From assembly GCA_016791115.1 (NCBI GenBank), contig JAEUNL010000027.1, positions 52,264 through 116,263 on the forward strand: a stretch of 64,000 bases of DNA. The letters run 5' to 3'. This stretch comes from Rhodocyclaceae bacterium (GTDB lineage: Bacteria; Pseudomonadota; Gammaproteobacteria; Burkholderiales; Rhodocyclaceae). A program made the position numbers and the translations under genes. Numbering within the stretch: the first letter of the stretch is position 1; each line of letters starts with the position of its first letter. Under the pieces are notes generated by a model. That model searched no databases and had not been told where the DNA came from. It saw nothing but the letters and a program-made list of their open reading frames with translations. Of the stretch, positions 55,094 to 62,572 are shown in pieces.

Positions 55094-56952
55094 TGGAATG
55101 GCCACCGGAACGCACCGAGTTGTTTCCGGAAGACGCGGACAACCCGGCTGAGCGAGAGGCGCTGCAGATCGTCGTCGATTTCGAAGCGGTACAGGCCCGA
55201 CTTGCCGAGTTTTCGATTGATGACGGAACGCGAGCGGCACTGCGCGTGTTTGCGGAACTCACCGATGTGTCCGGATTCGTCAGTCGTTTGCGCGAAGACT
55301 GGCGCGCACTCGATCCGAGCGAGGTCTCCGAGGACGAGAAGGGTTGCGCGCTCGTCTACGCGGCGTTCTCGGAACTTTTCTCGCAGTTCGCCCATTGGGA
55401 TTTCTCGCCGCGCTGGCTCAATGCGCTGACGTCGGCGTGGCTCGAGCTGATCGCTGCCGGCGTGCCCGCGGACTGGCTGCTGGCGGCTGCCAACCGGCTG
55501 ATGGATCGCAGTCTCGCGCTTGCCTTCGGCGATCTGCCCGGCGGCGCGCAGCGCAGTGTCGACATGGTGCGCGCTGTCAACAAGGTGGTCATGTTCCTCT
55601 GCGCCATTCTCGGCGAAGCCGCTGCGGGATATCGCGAGTCGCTGCATGTCCATGCCGAGGAATTCGACGAGCGCAGCGGACTGCCGAATCTGCGCCAGGC
55701 CATCGCGGTACTGGACAATGCGGTAGCCGAAGGCAAGCCGGGCGAGCACGTTGCGGTGGTTGTGCTGCGCATCGAGGTCGGGCCGGTGCTGCTGCGGATG
55801 CCGGCAGCGCTTTCGCGGCGTCTTCTAAGGCAGATGGTAGGACGCGTCCATCGCGCACTGCGTCCGCGCGACACGCTCTATCTCGGCGCGGAGTGGGAGC
55901 TCGTCGTGGTGCTGCCCGCGCTGGCCAACGCGCCGCATGTCACGCTTGCCATGACGCGCCTGCTGCACCTGTTCGACGCTGCATTTCCGATTCTCGGGCG
56001 CGAGTATCGCCTGACGCCGGTTGCCGGCGCCGCCCTGTTTCCGGAAGGCGGTCGCGATGCCGAAACGCTGCTGCAGGGGGCGCGACTGGCGCTGCACGAA
56101 GCCCAGCGCAACGGCGAACGCTCCGAGATATTCCGTCCGGAGATGGACCACTCCGCCGCGCGTTATGCTGCTATCGAGCAGGGCTTTCTGCAGGCATTGC
56201 GCGACGACAGGCTGGAGCTCTACCTGCAGCCGCAAGTCGATGCGTCGACCGGTGCCTGCATGCACGCCGAGGCACTCCTCCGCTGGCAGCACGCGGCGGG
56301 CGAGACGGTCGCGCCGCAGTTCATCGTCGAGATCGCGGAGGAGGCCGGTGTCAGCCCACAGTTCTCTCGCTGGCTCGTCACCCGCGCGGCGCGCACGCTC
56401 GCCGAGTTCGCGCTCGAAGGCATCCCGCTGCGCCTGTCGATCAACCTGACCGCCAATGACCTGCGCGACGAAGAACTGCCCGACATGATCGAGCAGGCGC
56501 TCACCATCTGGAACGTGCCGGCGGATCGCCTCACGCTGGAGCTGACCGAGAGCGCCATGATCTCGGACGAGCAGCACAGCCTGGGCATTCTGTACCGCTT
56601 GCGCGACCTGGGTTGCCGGCTGGCGGTCGACGATTTCGGCACCGGCTATTCCTCGATGGCCTACCTGCGTCAGTTGCCGCTCAACGAACTCAAGATCGAC
56701 CAGTTGTTCGTGCGCCGCATGGACGAGTCCCCGCAGGATCGCGAGATCGTGCGCTCGATGATCCAGCTCGCACAGGGATTGCGCCTCGAAGTCGTCGCGG
56801 AAGGCGTGGAAACCAAGGGAACCTGGACCTTGCTGAGCGAGTATGGCTGCCAGCGTGTGCAGGGCTACTACTTCAGTAAACCCATCGCCGTGACCGAGTT
56901 CGTGCGCTGGTGGCACGAACGGCGGGGCGAACTCGTTCGCCCGGCAGACTGA
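55093..56952 (+). CDS. GGDEF-EAL protein with degenerate GGDEF and a helical N-terminal domain
   Basis: 619 residues from ATG 55093. Residues about 15-185 are all-helical; the stretch AWLELIAAGVPADWLLAAANRLM recalls the protoglobin fold of globin-coupled sensors, but the proximal histidine is missing. The GGDEF fold follows (about 190-340) with the active loop as GAEWE, so no cyclase activity is expected. The EAL domain (about 355-610) keeps EALLRW, LTLELTES, VDDFGTGYSS, LKIDQLF and VVAEGVET, so it is probably an active c-di-GMP phosphodiesterase. Coupled to the HD-GYP gene. Confidence 0.88.
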   Translation: MEWPPERTELFPEDADNPAEREALQIVVDFEAVQARLAEFSIDDGTRAALRVFAELTDVSGFVSRLREDWRALDPSEVSEDEKGCALVYAAFSELFSQFAHWDFSPRWLNALTSAWLELIAAGVPADWLLAAANRLMDRSLALAFGDLPGGAQRSVDMVRAVNKVVMFLCAILGEAAAGYRESLHVHAEEFDERSGLPNLRQAIAVLDNAVAEGKPGEHVAVVVLRIEVGPVLLRMPAALSRRLLRQMVGRVHRALRPRDTLYLGAEWELVVVLPALANAPHVTLAMTRLLHLFDAAFPILGREYRLTPVAGAALFPEGGRDAETLLQGARLALHEAQRNGERSEIFRPEMDHSAARYAAIEQGFLQALRDDRLELYLQPQVDASTGACMHAEALLRWQHAAGETVAPQFIVEIAEEAGVSPQFSRWLVTRAARTLAEFALEGIPLRLSINLTANDLRDEELPDMIEQALTIWNVPADRLTLELTESAMISDEQHSLGILYRLRDLGCRLAVDDFGTGYSSMAYLRQLPLNELKIDQLFVRRMDESPQDREIVRSMIQLAQGLRLEVVAEGVETKGTWTLLSEYGCQRVQGYYFSKPIAVTEFVRWWHERRGELVRPAD

Positions 56953-57411
56953 TCAGCCGCGCGAGCGCGAGCCGTTCTTTCCCGGTTTGCCTTCGCTCGG
57001 GCCGGCTTCTGCCCGCTCGGAAGACTTGCCGTGACCGGGCGCTTCCGCTCCGGCGTGCTCGCCCCCGTCGCCACCTTCGGCAGCCGGTTTTGTGGCCGGT
57101 GCCGCGTTTGCGATCTGCGGTGTGACGGCATCGATCTTGTTGTCCCGCATGTAATCGTTCATTTCCTTCCAGCCGGCAAAAACCGCCGCTTTCAACGCCT
57201 TGGCGTTGAGCGCGTAGCAATCCTCGATGGCACGGCCGGCGTGGCGGCAGGCGGCGCCGATCGCCTTGCTCTCGGCCTCCTTGCGAGCTGCCACCTTCTC
57301 CGGATTCTCGATGCCCAGTTGCTCGCACGCGGTAAGCAGTGTCAGGCTCACCAAGGGCAGGAGCAGGGCGGGATTTCGGTGTCGCATGGCATGTCCGGGT
57401 AGGCGTTTCAT
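56953..57411 (-). CDS. Small lipoprotein of unknown function
   Basis: 152 residues from ATG 57411 (or 144 from ATG 57387). A hydrophobic signal ends in the lipobox LLTAC. The mature part has two further conserved-looking cysteines in AACRHAGRAIEDCYALNAKALK and an amphipathic helix (GWKEMNDYMRDN). The last 60 residues are a low-complexity Gly/Glu/Pro/Ser tail rich in charged residues. I know no function. It abuts the EAL gene stop to stop. Confidence 0.75.
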   Translation of the reverse strand: MKRLPGHAMRHRNPALLLPLVSLTLLTACEQLGIENPEKVAARKEAESKAIGAACRHAGRAIEDCYALNAKALKAAVFAGWKEMNDYMRDNKIDAVTPQIANAAPATKPAAEGGDGGEHAGAEAPGHGKSSERAEAGPSEGKPGKNGSRSRG

Positions 57412-57501
57412 GAAACAACGACCGGACGCGCCGATTCTTAAGGGTCTGTGTGCATTCCACCCGCGATCCATGGATGGAATGAGAACAGACCCTACCGGAA
57501 G

Positions 57502-58011
57502 TCAGCCGGGCGCGGCTTCATGAAGTTCGTGCTTGAGATTACCCAGAAGGCGCAGCAACTGATCGCGGTCGCGGACTGGAAGATTGTCGAACATCTCGCC
57601 GATCCAGCGCTCGTAAGCCTGCGCCATGCGCCGGAACGCGCGCCGGCCATTCGCCGTCAGGCGCACGATGAAAGCGCGCCGGTCATCCGGACTGAATTCA
57701 CGCACCACCAGCCCTTCGGCCTCGAGCTGATCGGTGATGCCGGTCACGTTGCCGCTGGTCACCATCATCCTGCGTGACAGATCACCCATCCGCAGGCCTT
57801 CCGGCGAGCGCTCCAAATGTGCCATGAGATCGAACCTCGGCAGGGTGATGTTGAACTCCTGACGCAGCCGCGACCGCACTTCGCGCTCGATCAGGCTGGT
57901 ACAGGACAGCATCCTCAACCACAGGCGCAGCGCATCGTTACCGTCGTCGCCCGCGCGGGCTTCCTGGTCGATGACTTCACCTTCTTCGACATGCTTGTTC
58001 GCTCGTTCCAC
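57502..58011 (-). CDS. MarR-family transcriptional regulator
   Basis: 169 residues from the GTG at 58011, chosen because GCAGGAG lies 6 bp upstream; an in-frame ATG at 58098 would put the start inside the inverted repeat at 58092. The winged helix is standard (PRFDLMAHLERSPEGLRMGDLSRRMMVTSGNVTGITDQLEAEGLVVR, then DRRAFIVRLT). Such proteins bind palindromes and respond to aromatic acids, thiols or other small ligands. It diverges from the ugpB-like gene, which it may also control. Confidence 0.9.
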   Translation of the reverse strand: MERANKHVEEGEVIDQEARAGDDGNDALRLWLRMLSCTSLIEREVRSRLRQEFNITLPRFDLMAHLERSPEGLRMGDLSRRMMVTSGNVTGITDQLEAEGLVVREFSPDDRRAFIVRLTANGRRAFRRMAQAYERWIGEMFDNLPVRDRDQLLRLLGNLKHELHEAAPG

Positions 58012-58091
58012 GCACGCTCCTGCGTTCCCGGACTGCGCCGGATCATCCAAACTACAAAGCGGGCACCCCGACCTTTCGCCGGGCGTCTCCC

Positions 58092-58120
58092 TCATCATGG
58101 CTACATGATGAAATCATGAT
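58092..58120. promoter_or_regulatory. Inverted repeat, probable MarR operator
   Basis: TCATCATG-GCTA-CATGATGA (58092-58111) has perfect 8-bp arms, and a second short palindrome ATCATGAT lies at 58113-58120. The repeat sits 80 bp upstream of the marR GTG and 80 bp upstream of the TATAAT of the divergent gene, the usual place for a MarR operator. Confidence 0.65.
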
Positions 58121-58190
58121 CCTCGGCGCTGCATTTCGTCTTGAGTTGGGTCAACTTGTGCGGCGCCGCGGGGCCTCGATCGGACGCCGG

Positions 58191-58196
58191 TATAAT
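58191..58196 (+). promoter_or_regulatory. -10 element (TATAAT) for the ugpB-like gene
   Basis: A consensus TATAAT preceded by GCCGG, 71 bp upstream of the ATG. The -35 region is poor, as expected for a regulated promoter. Confidence 0.5.
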
Positions 58197-58266
58197 CCGC
58201 GTTGGTTTTTCGCCGGGCGGTGCCGTAATTGCCGACTGAAGTCCGTCTGCCGTCGTGGAGATCCTG

Positions 58267-59577
58267 ATGATCAAGAAAACGCTTCGTTCCGTGATGGTCG
58301 TTTCCCTGGCGGTGCTGGCGGGGCAATCGTGGATTGCCGTAGCGGCGCCGGCTGGGGGCAAGACGAAGAAGCCGGCGGCGGAAAGCGCCGCTGCCGCCCC
58401 AGCCGAGCTGGAACTGGTGCATGAGCTGGGGCCGATCAAGGGCGCCGAGCTGACGCGGATCGTCGACCGTTTCAATGCCGAGTATCCGAGCGACCGCATC
58501 CGCGTGATCGATCGCAAGTGGGACGAAGGGAACCTGCCGGCGCTGATGATCCTGGCCGAGGACAGCCAGGCGCGTCTTCTGGCCTCGAAGGCCCGTTTCA
58601 AGTCGCTCGATGCCGTCATGAAGGACGCGAAAGTCCCCCTGCAGACGCTGCGTCCGCCACCGACGATGAGCCTCGCGCCGCTCGACGTATCGGGCCGGCT
58701 GGTCGCGCTGCCGATCGACCTCGGCACGCCCATCCTGTATTTCAACAAGGATGCGTTCCGCCGCGCTGGCATCGACGCCAGCGCCCCCCCGGCGACCTGG
58801 TTCGACCTGCAGACCGCGCTTGGCAAGCTCTACGACGCGGGCTACGGTTGCCCCTATACCACCACGCAGCCCGGCTGGGTGCATGTCGAGAACACCAGCG
58901 CCTGGCACAACCAGGCTGTCGCAACCAACAGCGGCAAGCGCGAGGCGCTATCGGTCAACAACCTCATCCAGGTCAAGCACCTCGCGATGATGAAAAGCTG
59001 GGTCACGTCACGCTACATGCACGTGTTCGGCGATGGCACCGAGGCCGAGACCCAGTTCGCTGCCGGGAACTGTGCCGTGCTCACCGCGTCGTCGAACGCC
59101 TATCCGAGCCTGCGGCAGACCGCGGCGTTCGAGATCGGCGTAGCCCCGCTGCCGCATCACGACGACATCCGCGGCGCGCCGCAGAACACCCTCGCCTCGG
59201 GCCCGTCGATGTGGGTCGGCGGCGGCAAGTCGCCGGCACAGTACCGCACGGCTGCGAGATTCGTGAGCTTCCTGCTCTCGCCGCAGACGCAGGTCGACCT
59301 GCAAGTGCGGCTCGGATCCCTGCCACTCGACCGCGCGGGCCTGTTGGCCTCGGGGAGCGAACTGCTCAAATCCGATCTGGTTCACGTCACCACGGCGATC
59401 GCCCAGCTCACCAACAAGCCGGCGACCCTCGCATCGCGCGCAACCCGGATCATCAACGAGGGTGCCGTGCGCCGTGTGCTCAACGAAGAGCTCGACAACC
59501 TCTGGTCCGACCGCAAGCCGGCCAAGGGCGCGCTCGATTCCGCCGTTACCCGGCTCAACGGCTGTTGCATCCGCTGA
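58267..59577 (+). CDS. ugpB: Periplasmic solute-binding protein, UgpB type
   Basis: 436 residues. Signal peptide (about 1-28), an Ala/Lys linker, then an ABC substrate-binding fold that follows UgpB: LYFNKDAFRRAGIDASAPPATWFDL (about 158), GWVHVENTSAWHNQAVAT, FAAGNCAVLTASS, GAPQNTLASGPSMWV, and ILNEELDNLW-like end. It should bind sn-glycerol-3-phosphate or a glycerophosphodiester. No ABC permease or ATPase gene is attached; ugpQ overlaps its end. GGAG precedes ATG 58267. Confidence 0.87.
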   Translation: MIKKTLRSVMVVSLAVLAGQSWIAVAAPAGGKTKKPAAESAAAAPAELELVHELGPIKGAELTRIVDRFNAEYPSDRIRVIDRKWDEGNLPALMILAEDSQARLLASKARFKSLDAVMKDAKVPLQTLRPPPTMSLAPLDVSGRLVALPIDLGTPILYFNKDAFRRAGIDASAPPATWFDLQTALGKLYDAGYGCPYTTTQPGWVHVENTSAWHNQAVATNSGKREALSVNNLIQVKHLAMMKSWVTSRYMHVFGDGTEAETQFAAGNCAVLTASSNAYPSLRQTAAFEIGVAPLPHHDDIRGAPQNTLASGPSMWVGGGKSPAQYRTAARFVSFLLSPQTQVDLQVRLGSLPLDRAGLLASGSELLKSDLVHVTTAIAQLTNKPATLASRATRIINEGAVRRVLNEELDNLWSDRKPAKGALDSAVTRLNGCCIR

Positions 59578-60320
59578 CCCGGCCCTGGCGCCTGCCGCGG
59601 CTGCTTGCCCACCGCGGTGGCGGCACGATGGCGCCAGAGAACACGCTCGCCGGTCTGCGTGCTGCGGCCGAACACGGCTTCCGCGCTGTCGAATTCGACG
59701 TCATGCTGAGCGCCGACGGCGTGCCCGTGCTGATCCACGACGAAACCCTCGAGCGCACCACGAACGGCGCCGGGCGCGTATCCGACACGCCCTTTGACAA
59801 TCTCCGCCGTCTGGATGCCGGTAGCTGGCTCGATGCGCGTTTCGCCGGCGAACCGGTGCCGGCCTTCGACAAGGCGCTTGATGCCTGCCGTGTGCTCGGG
59901 CTGGCGGCAAACGTCGAGATCAAGCCGGCACAAGGGTACGAAAGCGAGACCGGGCGCGAAGTCGCGCGCGTCGCATTGGGCCACGGCGGCGAGCTTGACC
60001 TGGTGCTGTCGTCCTTCTCGCTGACGGCGCTGCGCGAGGCGCAGAAGCTGGCACCCGACTTGCCGCGCGGCGTGCTGTTTCGCGACCTGCCGGTCGACTG
60101 GCTCGGAATTGTGCGCCGCGCCAACGCCGTGTCTGTGCATTGCGAATGGTCTTCGCTGCGCGAAACGGCGCTTGAAGCCGCGCGGGCAGCCGGCGTACCG
60201 ATCGTCGTTTATACCTGCAACGATCCCCTTGAGGCCCGCAGGCTCCTGGATGCCGGCGTGTCAGGCCTAATTACCGACCGCCTCGACCTGCCCGCCGCAA
60301 TTTCCGCGGGCGACGTGTAA
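59565..60320 (+). CDS. ugpQ: Glycerophosphodiester phosphodiesterase UgpQ
   Basis: Hydrolyses glycerophosphodiesters to glycerol-3-phosphate in the cytoplasm. About 251 residues. GDPD signatures: LLAHRGGGTMAPENT (catalytic His/Arg), EFDVMLSADG, LIHDETLERTTNG and ANVEIKP are intact, and there is no signal peptide. The frame has no ATG near its beginning; the TTG at 59565, overlapping ugpB by 13 bp, gives the family length. That overlap implies coupling. Confidence 0.9.
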   Translation: MHPLTRPWRLPRLLAHRGGGTMAPENTLAGLRAAAEHGFRAVEFDVMLSADGVPVLIHDETLERTTNGAGRVSDTPFDNLRRLDAGSWLDARFAGEPVPAFDKALDACRVLGLAANVEIKPAQGYESETGREVARVALGHGGELDLVLSSFSLTALREAQKLAPDLPRGVLFRDLPVDWLGIVRRANAVSVHCEWSSLRETALEAARAAGVPIVVYTCNDPLEARRLLDAGVSGLITDRLDLPAAISAGDV

Positions 60321-60430
60321 TCCCGATTACGAAGGCTTACAAACGCTTACTCGAATTCCAGCGGCGTATTGGGCTATCGTTTGCTCGTGGCATGCGAATG
60401 CCGCCAAACAATCAACCAGGAGATAAAGTC

Positions 60431-60751
60431 ATGAACAAGCTCATAGCCGCCATTGCCGCCCTGATGCTGGGCGCCGTTACCCTGCCCGCTCTTGCCGGCG
60501 CCAACACGCCACGCATCGACAAGCGCCAGGCCAACCAGGAACGTCGCATCGACCAGGGCATCGCCTCGGGCGAACTCAACAAGCGCGAAACCGCACGCCT
60601 CGAGCGCGGCCAGGATCGCGTCGACGCGATCGAAGACAAGGCCAAGTCCGACGGCGTGGTGACGCGCCGCGAGCGCGCGCGTATCCACCATGCGCAGAAC
60701 GTCGAGAGCCGCCGCATCCATCGCCAGAAGCACGACGCGCAGCATCGCTGA
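60431..60751 (+). CDS. Small periplasmic charged protein of unknown function
   Basis: 106 residues. A signal peptide (about 1-22, cut after ALA) and a mature part that is almost wholly helical and Arg/Glu/Gln-rich (ANQERRIDQGIASGELNKRETARLERGQDRV). The pattern of repeating RIDQ/LERGQ helices is seen in conserved hypothetical exported proteins of proteobacteria; no function is known. AGGAGATAAAG upstream fixes the start. A strong terminator follows. Confidence 0.8.
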   Translation: MNKLIAAIAALMLGAVTLPALAGANTPRIDKRQANQERRIDQGIASGELNKRETARLERGQDRVDAIEDKAKSDGVVTRRERARIHHAQNVESRRIHRQKHDAQHR

Positions 60752-60794
60752 GCGAATCCGGCCGGCATCGGCCGCGTCTGCACGCGTTTGCGCG

Positions 60795-60823
60795 AAACCC
60801 GGCTTTGCCGGGTTTATTTTTTC
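60795..60823 (+). terminator. Rho-independent terminator
   Basis: AAACCCGGC-TTT-GCCGGGTTT stem with a T6 run at 60817-60822, 44 bp after the small periplasmic gene. Confidence 0.95.
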
Positions 60824-60876
60824 GGTGGCTTCCGAATTATCCGGGCTAGAATCCTCCCGCCCGAAGGAGGATGGAT

Positions 60877-62436
60877 ATGGACGACCTGAACGATCTGCGC
60901 CTGGTGCTGCGCTCGCGCTTTCCGATTGTCATCGTCGAATCGCACGAAGAAACCAAGGTTCGCGCGCTGGTGCAGAAGGCCGCCGCCACCGACGAGCTGG
61001 CGTTCTTCACCTGGAGCGTGGCCGACGGCCTGGCGCGCGAGAACTTCAAATACGACGTGCATCACGCCGACCACCGCTTCGGCACGGTGGAAGGCCACAC
61101 CTCCGCCCTGGGCGAGAAAAAAGGCCGCACGCATGTCTTCGAGGACACGCATGCCCTGCAGCAGGCACTGCGCCACATCGACCGCTCGGGCGACGCAGGT
61201 GTGTACCTGCTATGCGATGCGCATCCCTTCCTCGATGACCCGGTCAACCTGCGCCTGCTGAAGGAAATTTCCCACGGCTATGGCGAATGCGCGCGCACGC
61301 TGGTGCTACTGTCGCCGGCGCTGGAACTGCCGCCCGATCTCGCGCGCCACGCGGCGCGCTTCAAGCTGCGCCTGCCGGATGCCAATGCCATCCGCGCCAT
61401 GATCAAGAACGAGTTCGACCTCTATGCGGTGCAGAACAAGGGCCGCCGCGTCACCGGCGATCCGGATGCGCTGGCATTGCTGCAGCAGCACCTTCTCGGC
61501 CTCTGCGAGGAGGACATCAAGCGGCTGATCAGCCTCGCCATCCGCGACGACGGCGAGCTGACGATGAACGACATTTCGCGCGTGCTCAAGAACAAGCAGG
61601 AGATGCTCGCCGACGGCGCGCTGGAAATCGAAATCGATACCGGCAGCATGGACCAGATCGGCGGCATGGCCTCGCTCAAGCGCTGGTTGTCGCAGCGGCG
61701 CAGCGTGTTCGCCGGGGCGCCGGGTACGCAGGGGCTCGACATGCCGCGTGGCGTGCTGCTGCTTGGCGTGCAGGGCGCGGGCAAGAGCCTCGCCGCCAAG
61801 ACGATCGCGGGTGCCTGGGGCGTGCCGCTGCTGCGGCTCGATTTCGCCACGCTCTACAACAAGTTCCACGGCGAAACCGAGCGCAACCTGCGCGCGGTGC
61901 TGCAATCGGCCGACGCCATGGCGCCCTGCGTGCTGTGGATCGACGAGATCGAGAAGGGCCTCGCCACCGACGGCGGCGACAGCGACGGCGGCGTCTCGCG
62001 CCGCGTGCTCGGCACGCTGCTCACCTGGCTTTCGGAACGCAAGGCGCGCGTGTTCATGGTCGCTACCGCCAACGACATCACCGGCCTGCCGCCGGAATTG
62101 CTGCGCAAGGGCCGCTTCGACGAAATCTTCTTCGTCGACCTGCCGCTGCCGCCGGCGCGCGTCGAGATCTTCAGCATCCACCTGCGCCGCCGCCAACTCG
62201 ATCCGGCCGCATTCGACCTGCGCCAGCTTGCCGAAGCTGCCGACGGCTTCGCCGGTGCCGAGATCGAACAGGCCATCGTTTCTTCGCTCTACGAGTCGCA
62301 CGCCAGCAACCAGCCGATCTCCACCGCCTCGCTGGTCGCCGAACTGCAGCGCACGCGGCCGCTGTCCGTCGTCATGGCCGAGAAGATCGAGGATCTGCGC
62401 GCCTGGGCCGCCGAGCGCACGGTGATGGCCGACTGA
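60877..62436 (+). CDS. Ycf46-like AAA+ ATPase
   Basis: 519 residues. The N-terminal 250 residues have no named domain beyond the Ycf46 type; the C-terminal half is an AAA module with Walker A GVQGAGKS (about 298), Walker B VLWIDEIEKG, sensor VMVATAND and arginine-finger region RKGRFDEIFF. Homologues include plastid/cyanobacterial Ycf46, linked there to CO2 uptake, but bacterial function outside cyanobacteria is unknown. AAGGAGG ends at 60870, so ATG 60877 is favoured over ATG 60871. GGCTAGAATC at 60845-60853 is a possible -10. Confidence 0.88.
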   Translation: MDDLNDLRLVLRSRFPIVIVESHEETKVRALVQKAAATDELAFFTWSVADGLARENFKYDVHHADHRFGTVEGHTSALGEKKGRTHVFEDTHALQQALRHIDRSGDAGVYLLCDAHPFLDDPVNLRLLKEISHGYGECARTLVLLSPALELPPDLARHAARFKLRLPDANAIRAMIKNEFDLYAVQNKGRRVTGDPDALALLQQHLLGLCEEDIKRLISLAIRDDGELTMNDISRVLKNKQEMLADGALEIEIDTGSMDQIGGMASLKRWLSQRRSVFAGAPGTQGLDMPRGVLLLGVQGAGKSLAAKTIAGAWGVPLLRLDFATLYNKFHGETERNLRAVLQSADAMAPCVLWIDEIEKGLATDGGDSDGGVSRRVLGTLLTWLSERKARVFMVATANDITGLPPELLRKGRFDEIFFVDLPLPPARVEIFSIHLRRRQLDPAAFDLRQLAEAADGFAGAEIEQAIVSSLYESHASNQPISTASLVAELQRTRPLSVVMAEKIEDLRAWAAERTVMAD

Positions 62437-62449
62437 GCGCCGCCCCGCG

Positions 62450-62558
62450 GGACGCATGAATAGGCGATCTTCAGCCATGCCGGCTTGGGGGCGCCATTCC
62501 ATGCGTGTCTCCGGCATGCCTGCCCGTTGAGCGCCGGTGGATGCGCCTTCCAGGCCGG
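62450..62558 (+). repeat. Dispersed palindromic repeat, copy D
   Basis: About 109 bp. The right part (GGCGCCATTCC, GTGTCTCCGGCATGCCTG, GGATGCGCCTTCCAGGCCGG) matches copy B in inverted orientation over most of 68 bp. It fills the gap between the convergent AAA and glpK genes. The left end is less exact. Confidence 0.65.
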
Positions 62559-62572
62559 GCCGTTTCAGAAAA

